From NCBI GenBank assembly GCA_016778985.1, contig JADHOM010000017.1, positions 1 through 39,334 on the forward strand: DNA of 39,334 nt, in the 5' to 3' direction. Shown piece by piece: positions 25,749-35,000 of this stretch. The notes below the pieces were generated by a model, which ran no database searches, was not told the origin of the DNA, and worked only from the letters and a program-made list of their open reading frames with translations. Numbering within the stretch: position 1 is the first letter of the stretch; each line of letters begins with the position of its first letter. Source of the stretch: Alphaproteobacteria bacterium (GTDB taxonomy: Bacteria > Pseudomonadota > Alphaproteobacteria > Puniceispirillales > UBA1172). The translations under genes were made by a program, and so were the position numbers.

Positions 25749-25780
25749 AACCCCCATGGTTATGTCATGGGGGTTTTTTT
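25749..25780 (+). terminator. Rho-independent terminator of glnBA
   Basis: AACCCCCATG, 7-nt loop, CATGGGGGTT, then a run of T (25774-25780). A classic strong intrinsic terminator, 20 bp after the glnA stop. Confidence 0.93.
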
Positions 25781-25831
25781 GTGGGGTTTTTATGGGGGAT
25801 TTTTTATGCAGACCAATAAGACAGGCTTCAC

Positions 25832-25861
25832 AACACAAAATATTGTGTTAAGTTAACACAA
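25832..25861. promoter_or_regulatory. Nested palindrome upstream of parE
   Basis: AACACAA (25832-25838), AATA, TTGTGTTAA (25843-25851), G, TTAACACAA (25853-25861). The middle arm pairs perfectly with either flank: 7 bp with a 4-nt loop on the left, or 9 bp with a 1-nt centre on the right. It ends 24 bp before the parE ATG. It could be a three-half-site operator or alternate leader hairpins. Confidence 0.6.
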
Positions 25862-25885
25862 ATTTATCCATATGTGGTTGTTAAC

Positions 25886-27862
25886 ATGAACAGCTTATTT
25901 GATGCTGATCCCTCTGATTATTCTGCTTCTGAGATTGAAGTCTTAGAAGGCCTAGAGCCGGTTCGTAAGCGTCCTGGGATGTATATCGGCGGCACTGATG
26001 ACCGTGCGTTGCATCATCTTGCCTCCGAAGTCCTTGACAATGCTATGGATGAAACCGTTGCTGGTTATGCGTCACGCATTGATGTCAGGTTAGAGGATAC
26101 AGGCCACTTGATGATTAGTGATAATGGCCGAGGCATTCCTATTGATCCGCACCCTAAGTTTCCTGATAAATCGGCATTAGAAGTGATCATGACGACGCTT
26201 CATTCTGGCGGCAAGTTTGGCGGCAAAGCCTATTCAACCTCTGGCGGATTACATGGTGTTGGGGCATCTGTGGTCAATGCCTTAGCGGCGGAGATGACGG
26301 TCGAAGTTGCACGTAATAAAGCCCTCTATAGACAGAGCTTTTCGCGCGGCAAAGCCATAGGTAAATTAGAAGAATGTGGGGCAGTATCAAATCGCCGGGG
26401 AACACAAGTCCGCTTCCTGCCTGACCCTGACATATTTGGCGAAAACGCGCAGCTAAAACCAGCCGTGCTTTATCGGCTTGCCAAATCAAAAGCCTATTTA
26501 TTTGCTGGTGTAGAAATCCGCTGGTCTTGCGCGCCATCTTTGCTTACCAAAGATCAGGATATCCCAGTCGAAGAGACGCTATCCTACCCAGAGGGCTTGA
26601 AAGATTTTCTTGTTGATAGCACTAGCAATCATGATGTTTTGATCAGTCAGCCGTTCTTTGACAGTGTTATGATTGATGGGGAAAAAATTGAGTTTGCCAT
26701 GACGTGGTTTCACGATCACGAGGACGGCTTTGTTCGGTCATATTGTAACACTGTTCCGACACCTGATGGCGGCACTCATGAACAAGGGCTTCGGCAAGCC
26801 ATTGTTCGCGGTATGCGGAATTATGGCGAGATTGCGGGTCATAAAAAAGCCGCTGATCTGACCGTTGATGATGTCATGGCGCAAGTTGGCTGTGTCCTAT
26901 CTGTGTTCATTAAATCACCACATTTTCAAGGCCAAACAAAAGATAAATTGGTTAGCCAAGATGCCACGAAACTGGTTGAAACCGCAGTAAGAGACCGTTT
27001 TGAGACGTGGCTTGCAGCCGATAAAGACAGAGCAGGTTTTTTGTTAGAGGCGGCAATTCAGCGCATGGAAGACCGCAAGCGCAAACGGCGTGACCGCGAT
27101 GTTGCCAGAAAATCCGCCACAAAGCGCCTCCGCTTACCCGGCAAGCTAGCTGATTGCAGCGCTTCGGGAAGTGAGGAAACAGAGATATTTATTGTTGAGG
27201 GTGACTCCGCTGGTGGATCAGCGAAACAGGCGCGCAATCGCCGCACTCAGGCAGTTCTTCCATTGCGCGGAAAAATATTGAATGTGGCCTCTGCCAGCGA
27301 TGATAAAACTAATCAAAATCAGGAATTATCGGATCTCGCCCTAGCCCTTGGCGTGCAGCCGGGGAAATCCTTTTCATTAGATCAATTACGCTATGATCGT
27401 ATCATTATTATGACCGATGCGGATGTTGATGGTGCCCATATTGCGGCCTTGCTCATGACCTATTTCTATCAGCAGATGCCAGAGCTGATTGAGAAAGGTC
27501 ATCTCTATTTAGCGCAACCGCCCCTATATCGTCTGGCACAAGGCGATGATGTTCGCTATGCGCTGGATGATGCGCAGCGTCAGGAGATTATTGAACATGG
27601 GTTTAATAAACGCGGCAAGGTTGAGGTTAGCCGATTCAAAGGATTAGGGGAAATGCCGCCCAATCAGCTGAAACAGACTACTATGGCGCCTGAAACCCGA
27701 CGATTATTGCAAGTTAGCCTGCCAACGCGTCAGGGTGAGGATGCTGATGATCGGCGGCGTGTAGATGGGCTAGTCGATACATTAATGGGACGTAAAGCCG
27801 AAAAACGCTTTCATTATATTCGCGATAATGCCCCATCTGTTATGGTGACGCTTGATATTTAA
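25886..27862 (+). CDS. parE: DNA topoisomerase IV subunit B
   Basis: 658 aa from the ATG at 25886 (a GTG four codons earlier is also possible; neither has a good ribosome site). The ATPase half has the GHKL motifs: LASEVLDNAMDE, LMISDNGRGIPID, and SGGLHGVGASVVNAL. The toprim half has IFIVEGDSAGGSAKQARNR and IIMTDADVDGAHIAALL with the metal Asp/Glu residues, then the RFKGLGEMPP segment near the end. The length is that of ParE rather than the longer GyrB. With ParA/C (not in the window) it decatenates daughter chromosomes. Its 3' end overlaps the convergent hydrolase gene by 23 bp. Confidence 0.93.
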   Translation: MNSLFDADPSDYSASEIEVLEGLEPVRKRPGMYIGGTDDRALHHLASEVLDNAMDETVAGYASRIDVRLEDTGHLMISDNGRGIPIDPHPKFPDKSALEVIMTTLHSGGKFGGKAYSTSGGLHGVGASVVNALAAEMTVEVARNKALYRQSFSRGKAIGKLEECGAVSNRRGTQVRFLPDPDIFGENAQLKPAVLYRLAKSKAYLFAGVEIRWSCAPSLLTKDQDIPVEETLSYPEGLKDFLVDSTSNHDVLISQPFFDSVMIDGEKIEFAMTWFHDHEDGFVRSYCNTVPTPDGGTHEQGLRQAIVRGMRNYGEIAGHKKAADLTVDDVMAQVGCVLSVFIKSPHFQGQTKDKLVSQDATKLVETAVRDRFETWLAADKDRAGFLLEAAIQRMEDRKRKRRDRDVARKSATKRLRLPGKLADCSASGSEETEIFIVEGDSAGGSAKQARNRRTQAVLPLRGKILNVASASDDKTNQNQELSDLALALGVQPGKSFSLDQLRYDRIIIMTDADVDGAHIAALLMTYFYQQMPELIEKGHLYLAQPPLYRLAQGDDVRYALDDAQRQEIIEHGFNKRGKVEVSRFKGLGEMPPNQLKQTTMAPETRRLLQVSLPTRQGEDADDRRRVDGLVDTLMGRKAEKRFHYIRDNAPSVMVTLDI

Positions 27863-28556
27863 TACTGTCTAAAAACTGGTTCAGATGTGCCGTCACCTGA
27901 TCAGGGGCTTCCATAGTGATCAGATGGCCGGCATTTGGTATCTCAATCAGATTAGCTTGCGGGATGATAGATGCCATATCATGATGCCATTTTGGTGGTG
28001 TCACGCTATCCTCACTTCCATATAGAATAAGAGACGGACATAATAATTTTTCCAGCGTTGCCATGTAATCTTGGCGGCCGATAATGGCTTTCATCTGAGC
28101 CTCGTATATCGCTTGACCAGCTTGTTTAACCATAGCCATGATCTGCTCAACCAGGTTAGCATTTTTGAAATTATCCTCAGAAATCATTTGCTTGACCCCT
28201 GCCCGTGTTAATCCGGCATAGCGCCCACGATGAATTAAATCATGCTCAGCCAAGCGTTGCTGTCGCCTTTGCTCACTCTCTGCATAAGGATTGCTGTCCA
28301 TGATGACCAAGCCAGAAAGACGTTTAGGCGCCAAATGCGCCATTTCCATAGCAACATATCCCCCCATAGATAACCCAATGGGAATAATTTGGCCTGAGAC
28401 ACGGCTTAAAGCCGCTTCTGCCATGCCCTGAATAGTATTATGTGAAAATGTATCCGCGACATGGATAGGATAGTGCGTTTCAAAATGCGCTATCTGATCC
28501 TTAAATACAGTGGCTGATCCCATATGACAGGGAATAAATACTAGCGATAAATCCAT
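27840..28556 (-). CDS. Alpha/beta hydrolase
   Basis: 238 aa. The nucleophile elbow is IPIGLSMGGYVAMEMA (Ser near 83), the acidic residue lies in SLILYGSEDSVTPPKWHH, and the His in ANLIEIPNAGHLITMEAPDQV. The N-terminal strand VFIPCHMGSATVFKDQI is the oxyanion-side loop. The cap region around 110-165 is helical. Family members hydrolyse esters, lactones or related bonds; the substrate is unknown. It is convergent with parE (23-bp overlap) and divergent from the DEAD-box helicase gene. Confidence 0.88.
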   Translation of the reverse strand: MDLSLVFIPCHMGSATVFKDQIAHFETHYPIHVADTFSHNTIQGMAEAALSRVSGQIIPIGLSMGGYVAMEMAHLAPKRLSGLVIMDSNPYAESEQRRQQRLAEHDLIHRGRYAGLTRAGVKQMISEDNFKNANLVEQIMAMVKQAGQAIYEAQMKAIIGRQDYMATLEKLLCPSLILYGSEDSVTPPKWHHDMASIIPQANLIEIPNAGHLITMEAPDQVTAHLNQFLDSIKYQASP

Positions 28557-28693
28557 ACCAATTTATATCCATTATCATGAAAACTCGCAACAAACTTGAC
28601 CTTTTGGCGGGGTTTTGGTATATTGTAAACTGTACTGAAGACGTTAAGTTTATTCTTCATCACTATGATAATTGAAATCATTTCAGGCTTCTC

Positions 28694-30013
28694 ATGACAT
28701 CTTTTGCTGATCTTGGTCTTAGTCAGACTTTGCTTACATCCATACAGGCGTGTGGATATGAAACCCCCACCCCTATTCAAGAAAAATCTATTCCGATTAT
28801 TTTAATGGGTCGTGATGTTTTAGGCTCGGCGCAGACTGGTACTGGCAAAACCGCTTCTTTCACTTTACCCATGATTGATATTTTGGATGCAGGACGCGCC
28901 AAGGCCAGGCTTCCCCGATCATTGATCTTAACCCCAACGCGAGAGCTAGCGGCACAAGTATCAGAAAGCTTTGATCAATTTTCACAAAACCATAACCTGA
29001 ACAAAGCCTTGCTCATCGGCGGGGTTAGTTTTAGCGAACAAGACGCCTTGCTTGATCGCGGTGTTGATGTTCTTATTGCCACACCAGGCCGCCTGCTTGA
29101 TCATCTTGAACGCGGCAAAGTGTTGTTACGTGATGTCAAAATCCTTGTCATTGATGAGGCTGATCGCATGCTGGATATGGGCTTTATCCCGGATGTTGAA
29201 AAAATTACCAAATTATTGCCTAAGATCAGGCAAACGCTGTTCTTTTCTGCGACCTTGAATAAAACCATTTATAAGATTTCTGAAAACTTTGTTATCAATC
29301 CCAAGATTATTGAAATTTCGCCAGAATCATCGACCGCGGAAACAGTTGAGCAATTCATCTGTCAGACAACATCTCGCAAAAAGCATGACACCCTACGTCA
29401 GCTCATCACCGCCGAAAACGTCGCCAATGCTTTTATCTTCTGCAACCGTAAACGCGATATTGCCAGTGTTAAAACCTCTCTTGAAAAGAACGGTATGGAC
29501 GCCGAATCTATGCATGGTGATATGACACAGAGCGCCAGAAATGACGCGCTAAGACGCTTTAAGAATAACGAAGTGAGGTTACTTGTAGCAAGTGATGTCG
29601 CCGCCCGCGGGATTGATATCGCCGGCTTATCTCATGTCTTCAATTTTGATGTTCCATCAAATCCTGAGGATTATATTCATCGTATCGGCAGAACTGGACG
29701 CGCTGGCAAAAGCGGCAGAGCGTTTAGCCTAGTTGCTAATGAAGATGATAAAACAGCGATAAGTGCAATTGAAAAACTCATCGGCAAATCCATCCCACCC
29801 ATGGATATTGGGGAAGCCGAAATATCAACAGCAACGCCATCTGAGCCGGTGGCCGATAAAGACAGCAATGCGGTCAAGAAAAAATCTAAATCAAGTTCAC
29901 GGCGCAAGCCAAATCGTTATGAAGGTGAACGTGACGCGCCGCCAGATTGCAGCGGCAGCAGTTTCAAAGATACTGAACATACGCCTGCATTTTTGCTTCA
30001 GAAATCAGCTTAA
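28694..30013 (+). CDS. DEAD-box RNA helicase (RhlE-like)
   Basis: 439 aa. All core motifs are visible: Q motif GYETPTPIQEKSIP, motif I GSAQTGTGKTASF, Ia LTPTRELAAQ, Ib ATPGRLLDHLE, II VIDEADRMLDMGF, III FFSATL, V VASDVAARGIDIAGL, VI HRIGRTGRAGKSG. The C-terminal tail after residue 385 is basic and Ser-rich (KKKSKSSSRRKPNR), typical of RhlE-type enzymes that contact RNA non-specifically. Such helicases remodel rRNA or mRNA structure, often in ribosome assembly or cold adaptation. Its 3' end lies 9 bp from the convergent pepN. No unusual feature in the frame. Confidence 0.94.
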   Translation: MTSFADLGLSQTLLTSIQACGYETPTPIQEKSIPIILMGRDVLGSAQTGTGKTASFTLPMIDILDAGRAKARLPRSLILTPTRELAAQVSESFDQFSQNHNLNKALLIGGVSFSEQDALLDRGVDVLIATPGRLLDHLERGKVLLRDVKILVIDEADRMLDMGFIPDVEKITKLLPKIRQTLFFSATLNKTIYKISENFVINPKIIEISPESSTAETVEQFICQTTSRKKHDTLRQLITAENVANAFIFCNRKRDIASVKTSLEKNGMDAESMHGDMTQSARNDALRRFKNNEVRLLVASDVAARGIDIAGLSHVFNFDVPSNPEDYIHRIGRTGRAGKSGRAFSLVANEDDKTAISAIEKLIGKSIPPMDIGEAEISTATPSEPVADKDSNAVKKKSKSSSRRKPNRYEGERDAPPDCSGSSFKDTEHTPAFLLQKSA

Positions 30014-30022
30014 TATTAATTC

Positions 30023-32662
30023 TTAACTAATTGTTTTATCGATAACTTCTGATAAGTCAGGAGATAGATTTTTTGCTGTTTTCAAACGTGTTAACGCGCC
30101 TTTCATTAAGGCCTGACGGCTGTCATTATAGCGCCCAAAGCGAGTAAGTGGCAAAACCATTCTGGCCGCAATCTGTGGATTGCGTGTATCAATATCAGCA
30201 ATATGGCGAACAATAAACTTGTATCCTGATCCATCATCTGCATGGAACATTCTGGTATTCATATTGGCAAAAACAGATAGCACTGAGCGCAATTTGTTAG
30301 GATTATTTTTATCAAAGGCCTGATGTTTCATCAGCATTTCACAATATTCAGGGGTTGATATAAACGGGCAAGAGGACTGAAGCGCGAGCCATTTTTCCAT
30401 GACCAGAGGGTGATGTGACCATTTATTCTCAAACTCAGCTAATGCCATCATTCTTTCATCGACATCGGTTTGATTGAGCGCATGAAGCCCTGCCATAGAT
30501 AGTGTCATGTTTTCAGAACGTGACAGGGCTAACGCTTGACGGCAAGCTAGCGGATCATGCGTAAGCAATTTCATATTCATGAGAATATTGAGCAATCGCC
30601 TTTCCTGTGCCGATAAGACATCAGATCGGTTAGTATAATCATCAATAATCGGATCAATGCTATCAGCCAGCACAACACACAGATTTTTGACTAGCTTACG
30701 ACGCGCTTTCCAGACATTAACAGGATCAGCAACAGCAAGCATAGACTCTATAACTTGTTGCGACGGGGCTTTTAGTAATTCAGCCTTCACCGCCGGATCA
30801 CATGCCTGATCCAGAACGATCTGCCGAAAAGAGTCCGCTAGCGTATGAATTTTTTGTTCAACAAGTTTCGGATCAAAATCTGTTTTCACCATATCCAGAA
30901 TAACATTACTCATTAACTGCTGGCTAGCATCCCACCTGCCATAACTATCCTGATCATATTTTAATAACGTCAATAATTCGGCATCGCTATGATCCGTTTT
31001 TAGGGCAACAGGCGCAGAAAATCCCCGCAACAGCGATGGTACCGCGCCCTTTGGCACCTGATGCAGGGTTATTGACACGGTTTTTTCAGCAATAGTGATA
31101 ACTCGGTCTTTTTCGTCATCATTTTGGCGATCATATTTGTTGTCGCATATGACGGGTAAAGCCGTGCCATCATCAGTAATTAGGCCAAGCCGAACAGGTA
31201 TCATCAAATCATGATGAGTATTAAGGACTGGGTTATCCTCATAGGTCTGCTTAAAGTGAAGCGTTAATGTTTGCTTCTCCTCATCATAGGTTTTCTTCAC
31301 CTCTAGGACAGGCGTGCCAGCCTGCTCATACCAGCGTTTGAAATGGCTGAGATCAACCTGACTAGCCGTTTCCATCGCTAACACAAAATCCTCACAAGTG
31401 GCAGCTTTACCGTCATTATCTGTGATATAGCGGTCAATCCCACGCATGAAAGCCTCTTTGCCAAGCAAATGTTCCATCATGCGAATAACTTCCGCCCCTT
31501 TTTCATAAACGGTTGGGGTGTAAAAGTTATTGATTTCTCTATATGTTTCAGGACGAATTGGATGCGCGGTAGGGCCTGCATCTTCGGGAAATTGGACAGC
31601 TTTCATCAAGGCAACATCATTTATTCGTTTGACGCCTCTTGAATGCATATCAGCGGTAAACTCTTGATCACGATAGACCGTTAAACCTTCTTTCAAGGTC
31701 AGCTGAAACCAATCTCGGCAAGTGATCCGATTACCTGTCCAATTATGGAAATATTCATGCGCAATAATGCCTTCGACTAAGTTCAAATCATCATCGGTCG
31801 CGGTCTGTTTATCCGCCAGCACATATTTAGCATTAAATATGTTAAGCCCTTTATTTTCCATGGCTCCCATATTGAAATGGCTAACCGCCACAATCATAAA
31901 GATATCAAGATCATAATTCAGCCCAAAGACATCTTCATCCCATTTCATAGATGCTTTCAAGCTGGCCATCGCATGACTGCATAAATGGGCATTGCCATGC
32001 TCAACAAATATCCGCAATACAACGTCACGGCCATTACTTGTTGTATAGTGATCTTCGACCATATCGAGATTGCCAGCAACCATAGCAAAGAGATAACTTG
32101 GCTTTGGGTGAGGATCATGCCAAACCGCAAAATGGCGTCCGTTATCCAACATCCCTTGATAAATCAAGTTGCCATTTGATAACAGCACCGGAAGCGTCTT
32201 GGCATCTGCCTCAATTCGTGTTGTGAAAACGGACAGAATATCTGGGTGATCTGGATACCAGATAATGCGCCGAAAGCCCTCAGGCTCACATTGCGTGCAA
32301 TACATTCCATTTGATCGGTAAAGCCCTTCAAGGGCAGTGTTCTGATCAGGGAGAATACGGACGCTAATGGTGATGACGACTGACTTTTTTAAATTAAGAT
32401 GAATATGCCCTTTGGCAAGATCGTCTTTATTGGGAAGATACGTTTCCCCATCAATATCCATAGCTTCAAGTTGTAACGGCTCACCACCATAAAACGTAAT
32501 TTTTCCACCTTTTTTTGTTAGCGGCGAGACCGTGAATACACCAGTAACTTTGGTGTAGTCTTCAAAAATAGAAACCGTGAGATCGACATTATCGACCCGA
32601 CAATCTGGTGCCAGATAATCCGATCTATGGATCACCTCTTGAGAAGCATCTAGAGAGGACAT
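30023..32662 (-). CDS. pepN: Aminopeptidase N (M1 zinc metallopeptidase)
   Basis: 879 aa, full length. The exopeptidase motif is HFNMGAMENKGLNIFN, and the zinc site HEYFHNWTGNRITCRDWF (HEXXH) with the downstream Glu in LTLKEGLTVYRDQEF. The N-terminal beta domain begins at SDYLAPDCRVDNVDLTVSIF; the long alpha-helical C-terminal half is complete. It removes N-terminal residues from peptides in the cytoplasm, acting downstream of Lon and Clp proteases. It starts 2 bp after gcrA ends, so the two share a transcript. The ATG at 32662 has little ribosome site and may be coupled to gcrA. Confidence 0.97.
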   Translation of the reverse strand: MSSLDASQEVIHRSDYLAPDCRVDNVDLTVSIFEDYTKVTGVFTVSPLTKKGGKITFYGGEPLQLEAMDIDGETYLPNKDDLAKGHIHLNLKKSVVITISVRILPDQNTALEGLYRSNGMYCTQCEPEGFRRIIWYPDHPDILSVFTTRIEADAKTLPVLLSNGNLIYQGMLDNGRHFAVWHDPHPKPSYLFAMVAGNLDMVEDHYTTSNGRDVVLRIFVEHGNAHLCSHAMASLKASMKWDEDVFGLNYDLDIFMIVAVSHFNMGAMENKGLNIFNAKYVLADKQTATDDDLNLVEGIIAHEYFHNWTGNRITCRDWFQLTLKEGLTVYRDQEFTADMHSRGVKRINDVALMKAVQFPEDAGPTAHPIRPETYREINNFYTPTVYEKGAEVIRMMEHLLGKEAFMRGIDRYITDNDGKAATCEDFVLAMETASQVDLSHFKRWYEQAGTPVLEVKKTYDEEKQTLTLHFKQTYEDNPVLNTHHDLMIPVRLGLITDDGTALPVICDNKYDRQNDDEKDRVITIAEKTVSITLHQVPKGAVPSLLRGFSAPVALKTDHSDAELLTLLKYDQDSYGRWDASQQLMSNVILDMVKTDFDPKLVEQKIHTLADSFRQIVLDQACDPAVKAELLKAPSQQVIESMLAVADPVNVWKARRKLVKNLCVVLADSIDPIIDDYTNRSDVLSAQERRLLNILMNMKLLTHDPLACRQALALSRSENMTLSMAGLHALNQTDVDERMMALAEFENKWSHHPLVMEKWLALQSSCPFISTPEYCEMLMKHQAFDKNNPNKLRSVLSVFANMNTRMFHADDGSGYKFIVRHIADIDTRNPQIAARMVLPLTRFGRYNDSRQALMKGALTRLKTAKNLSPDLSEVIDKTIS

Positions 32663-32664
32663 GT

Positions 32665-33084
32665 TTAGGAGTTACCGCCTTCACGGTTAGTTGTATAAGC
32701 ATCAAAGCAATGCGAATTACAATACGGTTTTCCAGTCACCACATCATCTCCACAAAAATGAAAATCCGTGGATTGCGGGTCACCAATAGGCCAGCTGCAT
32801 TTGCTCCGTGACCAGGTAATGTTACGGAGCGCCAGTTTAAGTGGCAAATCCTCACGACTTAACATAGGTGTCGTTTTCGCTTTACGCGAAGATGCCCCAC
32901 CAGATTTTGCCCCACCAGCAATTGGAGATTGCCGTTTCGGCAACCCCATACGATAAACTTTACCAGCAATCGCATTACGAGATACGCCAAGCTTTTCCCC
33001 AATCTGAGAGATAGGCAGCCCCATTTCCCATAACTTTTTTAGCTTTTCGAGACGTTTTTCGTCCCATTGACTAGTATTGCTCAT
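32665..33084 (-). CDS. gcrA: GcrA cell-cycle regulator
   Basis: 139 aa. The N-terminal helix-turn-helix reads WDEKRLEKLKKLWEMGLP then ISQIGEKLGVSRNAIAGKVY, the GcrA signature; a flexible basic linker follows; the C-terminal sigma-70 contact domain ends CSWPIGDPQSTDFHFCGDD and TGKPYCNSHCFDAYT with conserved Cys. In alphaproteobacteria GcrA binds sigma-70 RNA polymerase and activates promoters with CcrM-methylated GANTC sites, tying transcription to replication. Here it heads an operon with pepN, an unusual partner. Full length and intact. Confidence 0.95.
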   Translation of the reverse strand: MSNTSQWDEKRLEKLKKLWEMGLPISQIGEKLGVSRNAIAGKVYRMGLPKRQSPIAGGAKSGGASSRKAKTTPMLSREDLPLKLALRNITWSRSKCSWPIGDPQSTDFHFCGDDVVTGKPYCNSHCFDAYTTNREGGNS

Positions 33085-33127
33085 CTATTTTTCCAAACAT
33101 CTACCAATGTTGTGATCATGTATTAAT

Positions 33128-33151
33128 ACCGTTTATTACGACCGTTTATTA
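33128..33151. repeat. Two tandem ACCGTTTATTA units upstream of gcrA
   Basis: ACCGTTTATTA occurs at 33128-33138 and 33141-33151, a 13-bp period, 44 bp upstream of the gcrA start. The second unit overlaps the stop codon of the AroE-like gene. The direct repeat in the promoter region could be a regulator site. Confidence 0.4.
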
Positions 33152-33958
33152 TAACCAAGCGCCAATAAATTGTGCAATCAGGTCTCTTTGATAATCTAGC
33201 ATATGTCGCCCTAAATGGATCGTCAAACCCTGCTCTTGAGCGGCATTAAGCCATTTCGTCATTTCCGGCACCATAATTATATCAGCAATGATGGCCGATT
33301 TTTCAACCCCTTCAACCGCAACCGGTAAAGCATCATCATCATGAAGCCCTAAACTTGTTGCGTTAATTAGCAGATCAGACGCTGTCTTGATAGCATCAAT
33401 TTCACTTATCGATGCAGATTGAACATTTTGATGAGGATAATGACGGCGAATGAGATCAGCCAAATCCTCAGCTTTATTGAGACTGCGGTTTACGATGATG
33501 AGTTTTTTCAGATTAGCATCAGCAAGCGCTATCGCAATAGCCCGCGCCGCCCCTCCTGCCCCAATGATGACGGCTGTTTTACCCGATGGCTCATGCCCCT
33601 CACCGCGCAACCCTGCGACAAACCCCTTACCGTCAAAATTATCACCAATCATGCGACCATTATCAAAACGGATGGCATTAACCGCGCTAGTGACCTGTGC
33701 CGCCATGCCTAGCTCATCACAAAGCGTCGCCGCTGTCATTTTATGCGGGATAGTGACAGCAACACCGCCCATATTAGGCATATGTTTCAGCGCATTGAGC
33801 GTTGTTGCCAAATGGTCAGGCTGAATATGAATAGGCAGCAGAACAGCATCAATATCACGCGCCGCAAATACTGGATTGAAAACCATAGGGGCACGGACAT
33901 GATCTATCGGATCAGCAATCACACCAAATAACTTGGTTTTTCCTGTTATCATCACCAT
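33149..33958 (-). CDS. Shikimate dehydrogenase-family oxidoreductase, atypical
   Basis: 269 aa, the length of AroE. The NAD(P)-binding domain has GKTAVIIGAGGAARAIAIAL and the NRSLNKAEDLAD loop. The catalytic Lys is in VAVTIPHK (Lys73) and the Asp region is GDNFDGKGFV. However, the usual shikimate-binding HSxSP near residue 20 is replaced by DHVRAP, and the DNTDxxGF motif has Phe for Thr. These are marks of AroE-like paralogues outside the main biosynthetic group, so the substrate may not be shikimate. AGGA precedes the ATG. It lies 13 bp downstream of pxpC and is probably co-transcribed with pxpBC. It could still be the sole AroE of the organism. Confidence 0.8.
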   Translation of the reverse strand: MVMITGKTKLFGVIADPIDHVRAPMVFNPVFAARDIDAVLLPIHIQPDHLATTLNALKHMPNMGGVAVTIPHKMTAATLCDELGMAAQVTSAVNAIRFDNGRMIGDNFDGKGFVAGLRGEGHEPSGKTAVIIGAGGAARAIAIALADANLKKLIIVNRSLNKAEDLADLIRRHYPHQNVQSASISEIDAIKTASDLLINATSLGLHDDDALPVAVEGVEKSAIIADIIMVPEMTKWLNAAQEQGLTIHLGRHMLDYQRDLIAQFIGAWL

Positions 33959-33971
33959 GCGTCTTTCCTGA

Positions 33972-35000
33972 TCACATATCGCCTGTTGTATCGCCTAACT
34001 GATAAAGCGAAGCTATATCAACTACTGGTGGTGGCGCAACCATCTGTTTTAGCATTTGTTGAAACTTATCTTCGTAATTATGCGCCAGTTGTTCAGCTTG
34101 CTCAACAGAAACTGCAGAAAAACTGATGGATTGTCCAGGTTTACAGCTAGCAAGACATGGTAAATCCGCCTGAATGACGGTCGCTATTTTGGTATAACCG
34201 CCCGTTGTCTGGTGATCAGCAAGCAAAATGATTGGCAACCCATCACCGGGAACTTGAATGGAACCTGTGACAATACCATCAGATGCGATATCAGCATTAT
34301 CTTTATGGGTAAGCATCTCGCCTTCAAGCCGCATCCCCATTCGGTTCAGGAGCGGCGAGATACGATATTCTGATGTCAGAAACGTATCAATCGCGGCATC
34401 GGTAAAGCGATCATCCTGCGGCCCCAGAACAACCCGATAGTCATGTTTTGCGGCATAATCATTGGCGTTAAATACCATCCGTTCTGACACGCCTGACAGA
34501 TTGATATCCTCTAACAGCGGTATCTGATCACCATCAGCAAGCAAACGGCCTTGCCAGCCGCCAATCATGGCATTGGGTGATGTTGACCGCGAACGATATA
34601 AGAGCGGCGTGCCTATGCCGCCCGAAATGCAGAGATAGGCGGTATTTGTGTCTCTTAATGTTGGTATCATAATGGTTAGACCTGCGCGGACAGTGATAGA
34701 CCGGTTTGCCGTGATTTCCACCTGATGACCATAGCGATCAGCAATAACCAGAGACGTCTCTTGAGTTCCGGTAAGGGCAACGCGCCGAGTTGCACTTATC
34801 TCAACACCAACGCCGCCCATACAAATCTCAATCCCGGCGGCATACTCGGGATTGCCAACTAATTGATTGCCCAAACGAAGCGCATATTTGTTCAAAGCCC
34901 CAGATTCAGGTACACCGACCGCCTGATGTCCAGCTCTGCCAAGGTCTTGTATGGAAGAATAAGACCCAGCGCGTCGGAATGTGATTAGACCGCTATTCAT
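33972..35000 (-). CDS. pxpC: 5-oxoprolinase subunit C (biotin-dependent carboxyltransferase family)
   Basis: 342 aa. The characteristic opening is FRRAGSYSSIQDLGRAGHQA, then GVPESGALNKYALRLGNQLV, and later the VVLGPQDDRFT, SPLLNRMGMRLEG and GDGLPIILLADHQTTGGY blocks. With PxpA and PxpB it forms the prokaryotic ATP-dependent 5-oxoprolinase, which opens 5-oxoproline (pyroglutamate) to glutamate; related names such as urea-amidolyase or KipA-type describe paralogues. It overlaps pxpB by 4 bp. The C-tail (PPPVVDIASLYQLGDTTG) is variable. Since pxpA lies next door, the Pxp assignment is strong. Confidence 0.9.
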   Translation of the reverse strand: MNSGLITFRRAGSYSSIQDLGRAGHQAVGVPESGALNKYALRLGNQLVGNPEYAAGIEICMGGVGVEISATRRVALTGTQETSLVIADRYGHQVEITANRSITVRAGLTIMIPTLRDTNTAYLCISGGIGTPLLYRSRSTSPNAMIGGWQGRLLADGDQIPLLEDINLSGVSERMVFNANDYAAKHDYRVVLGPQDDRFTDAAIDTFLTSEYRISPLLNRMGMRLEGEMLTHKDNADIASDGIVTGSIQVPGDGLPIILLADHQTTGGYTKIATVIQADLPCLASCKPGQSISFSAVSVEQAEQLAHNYEDKFQQMLKQMVAPPPVVDIASLYQLGDTTGDM

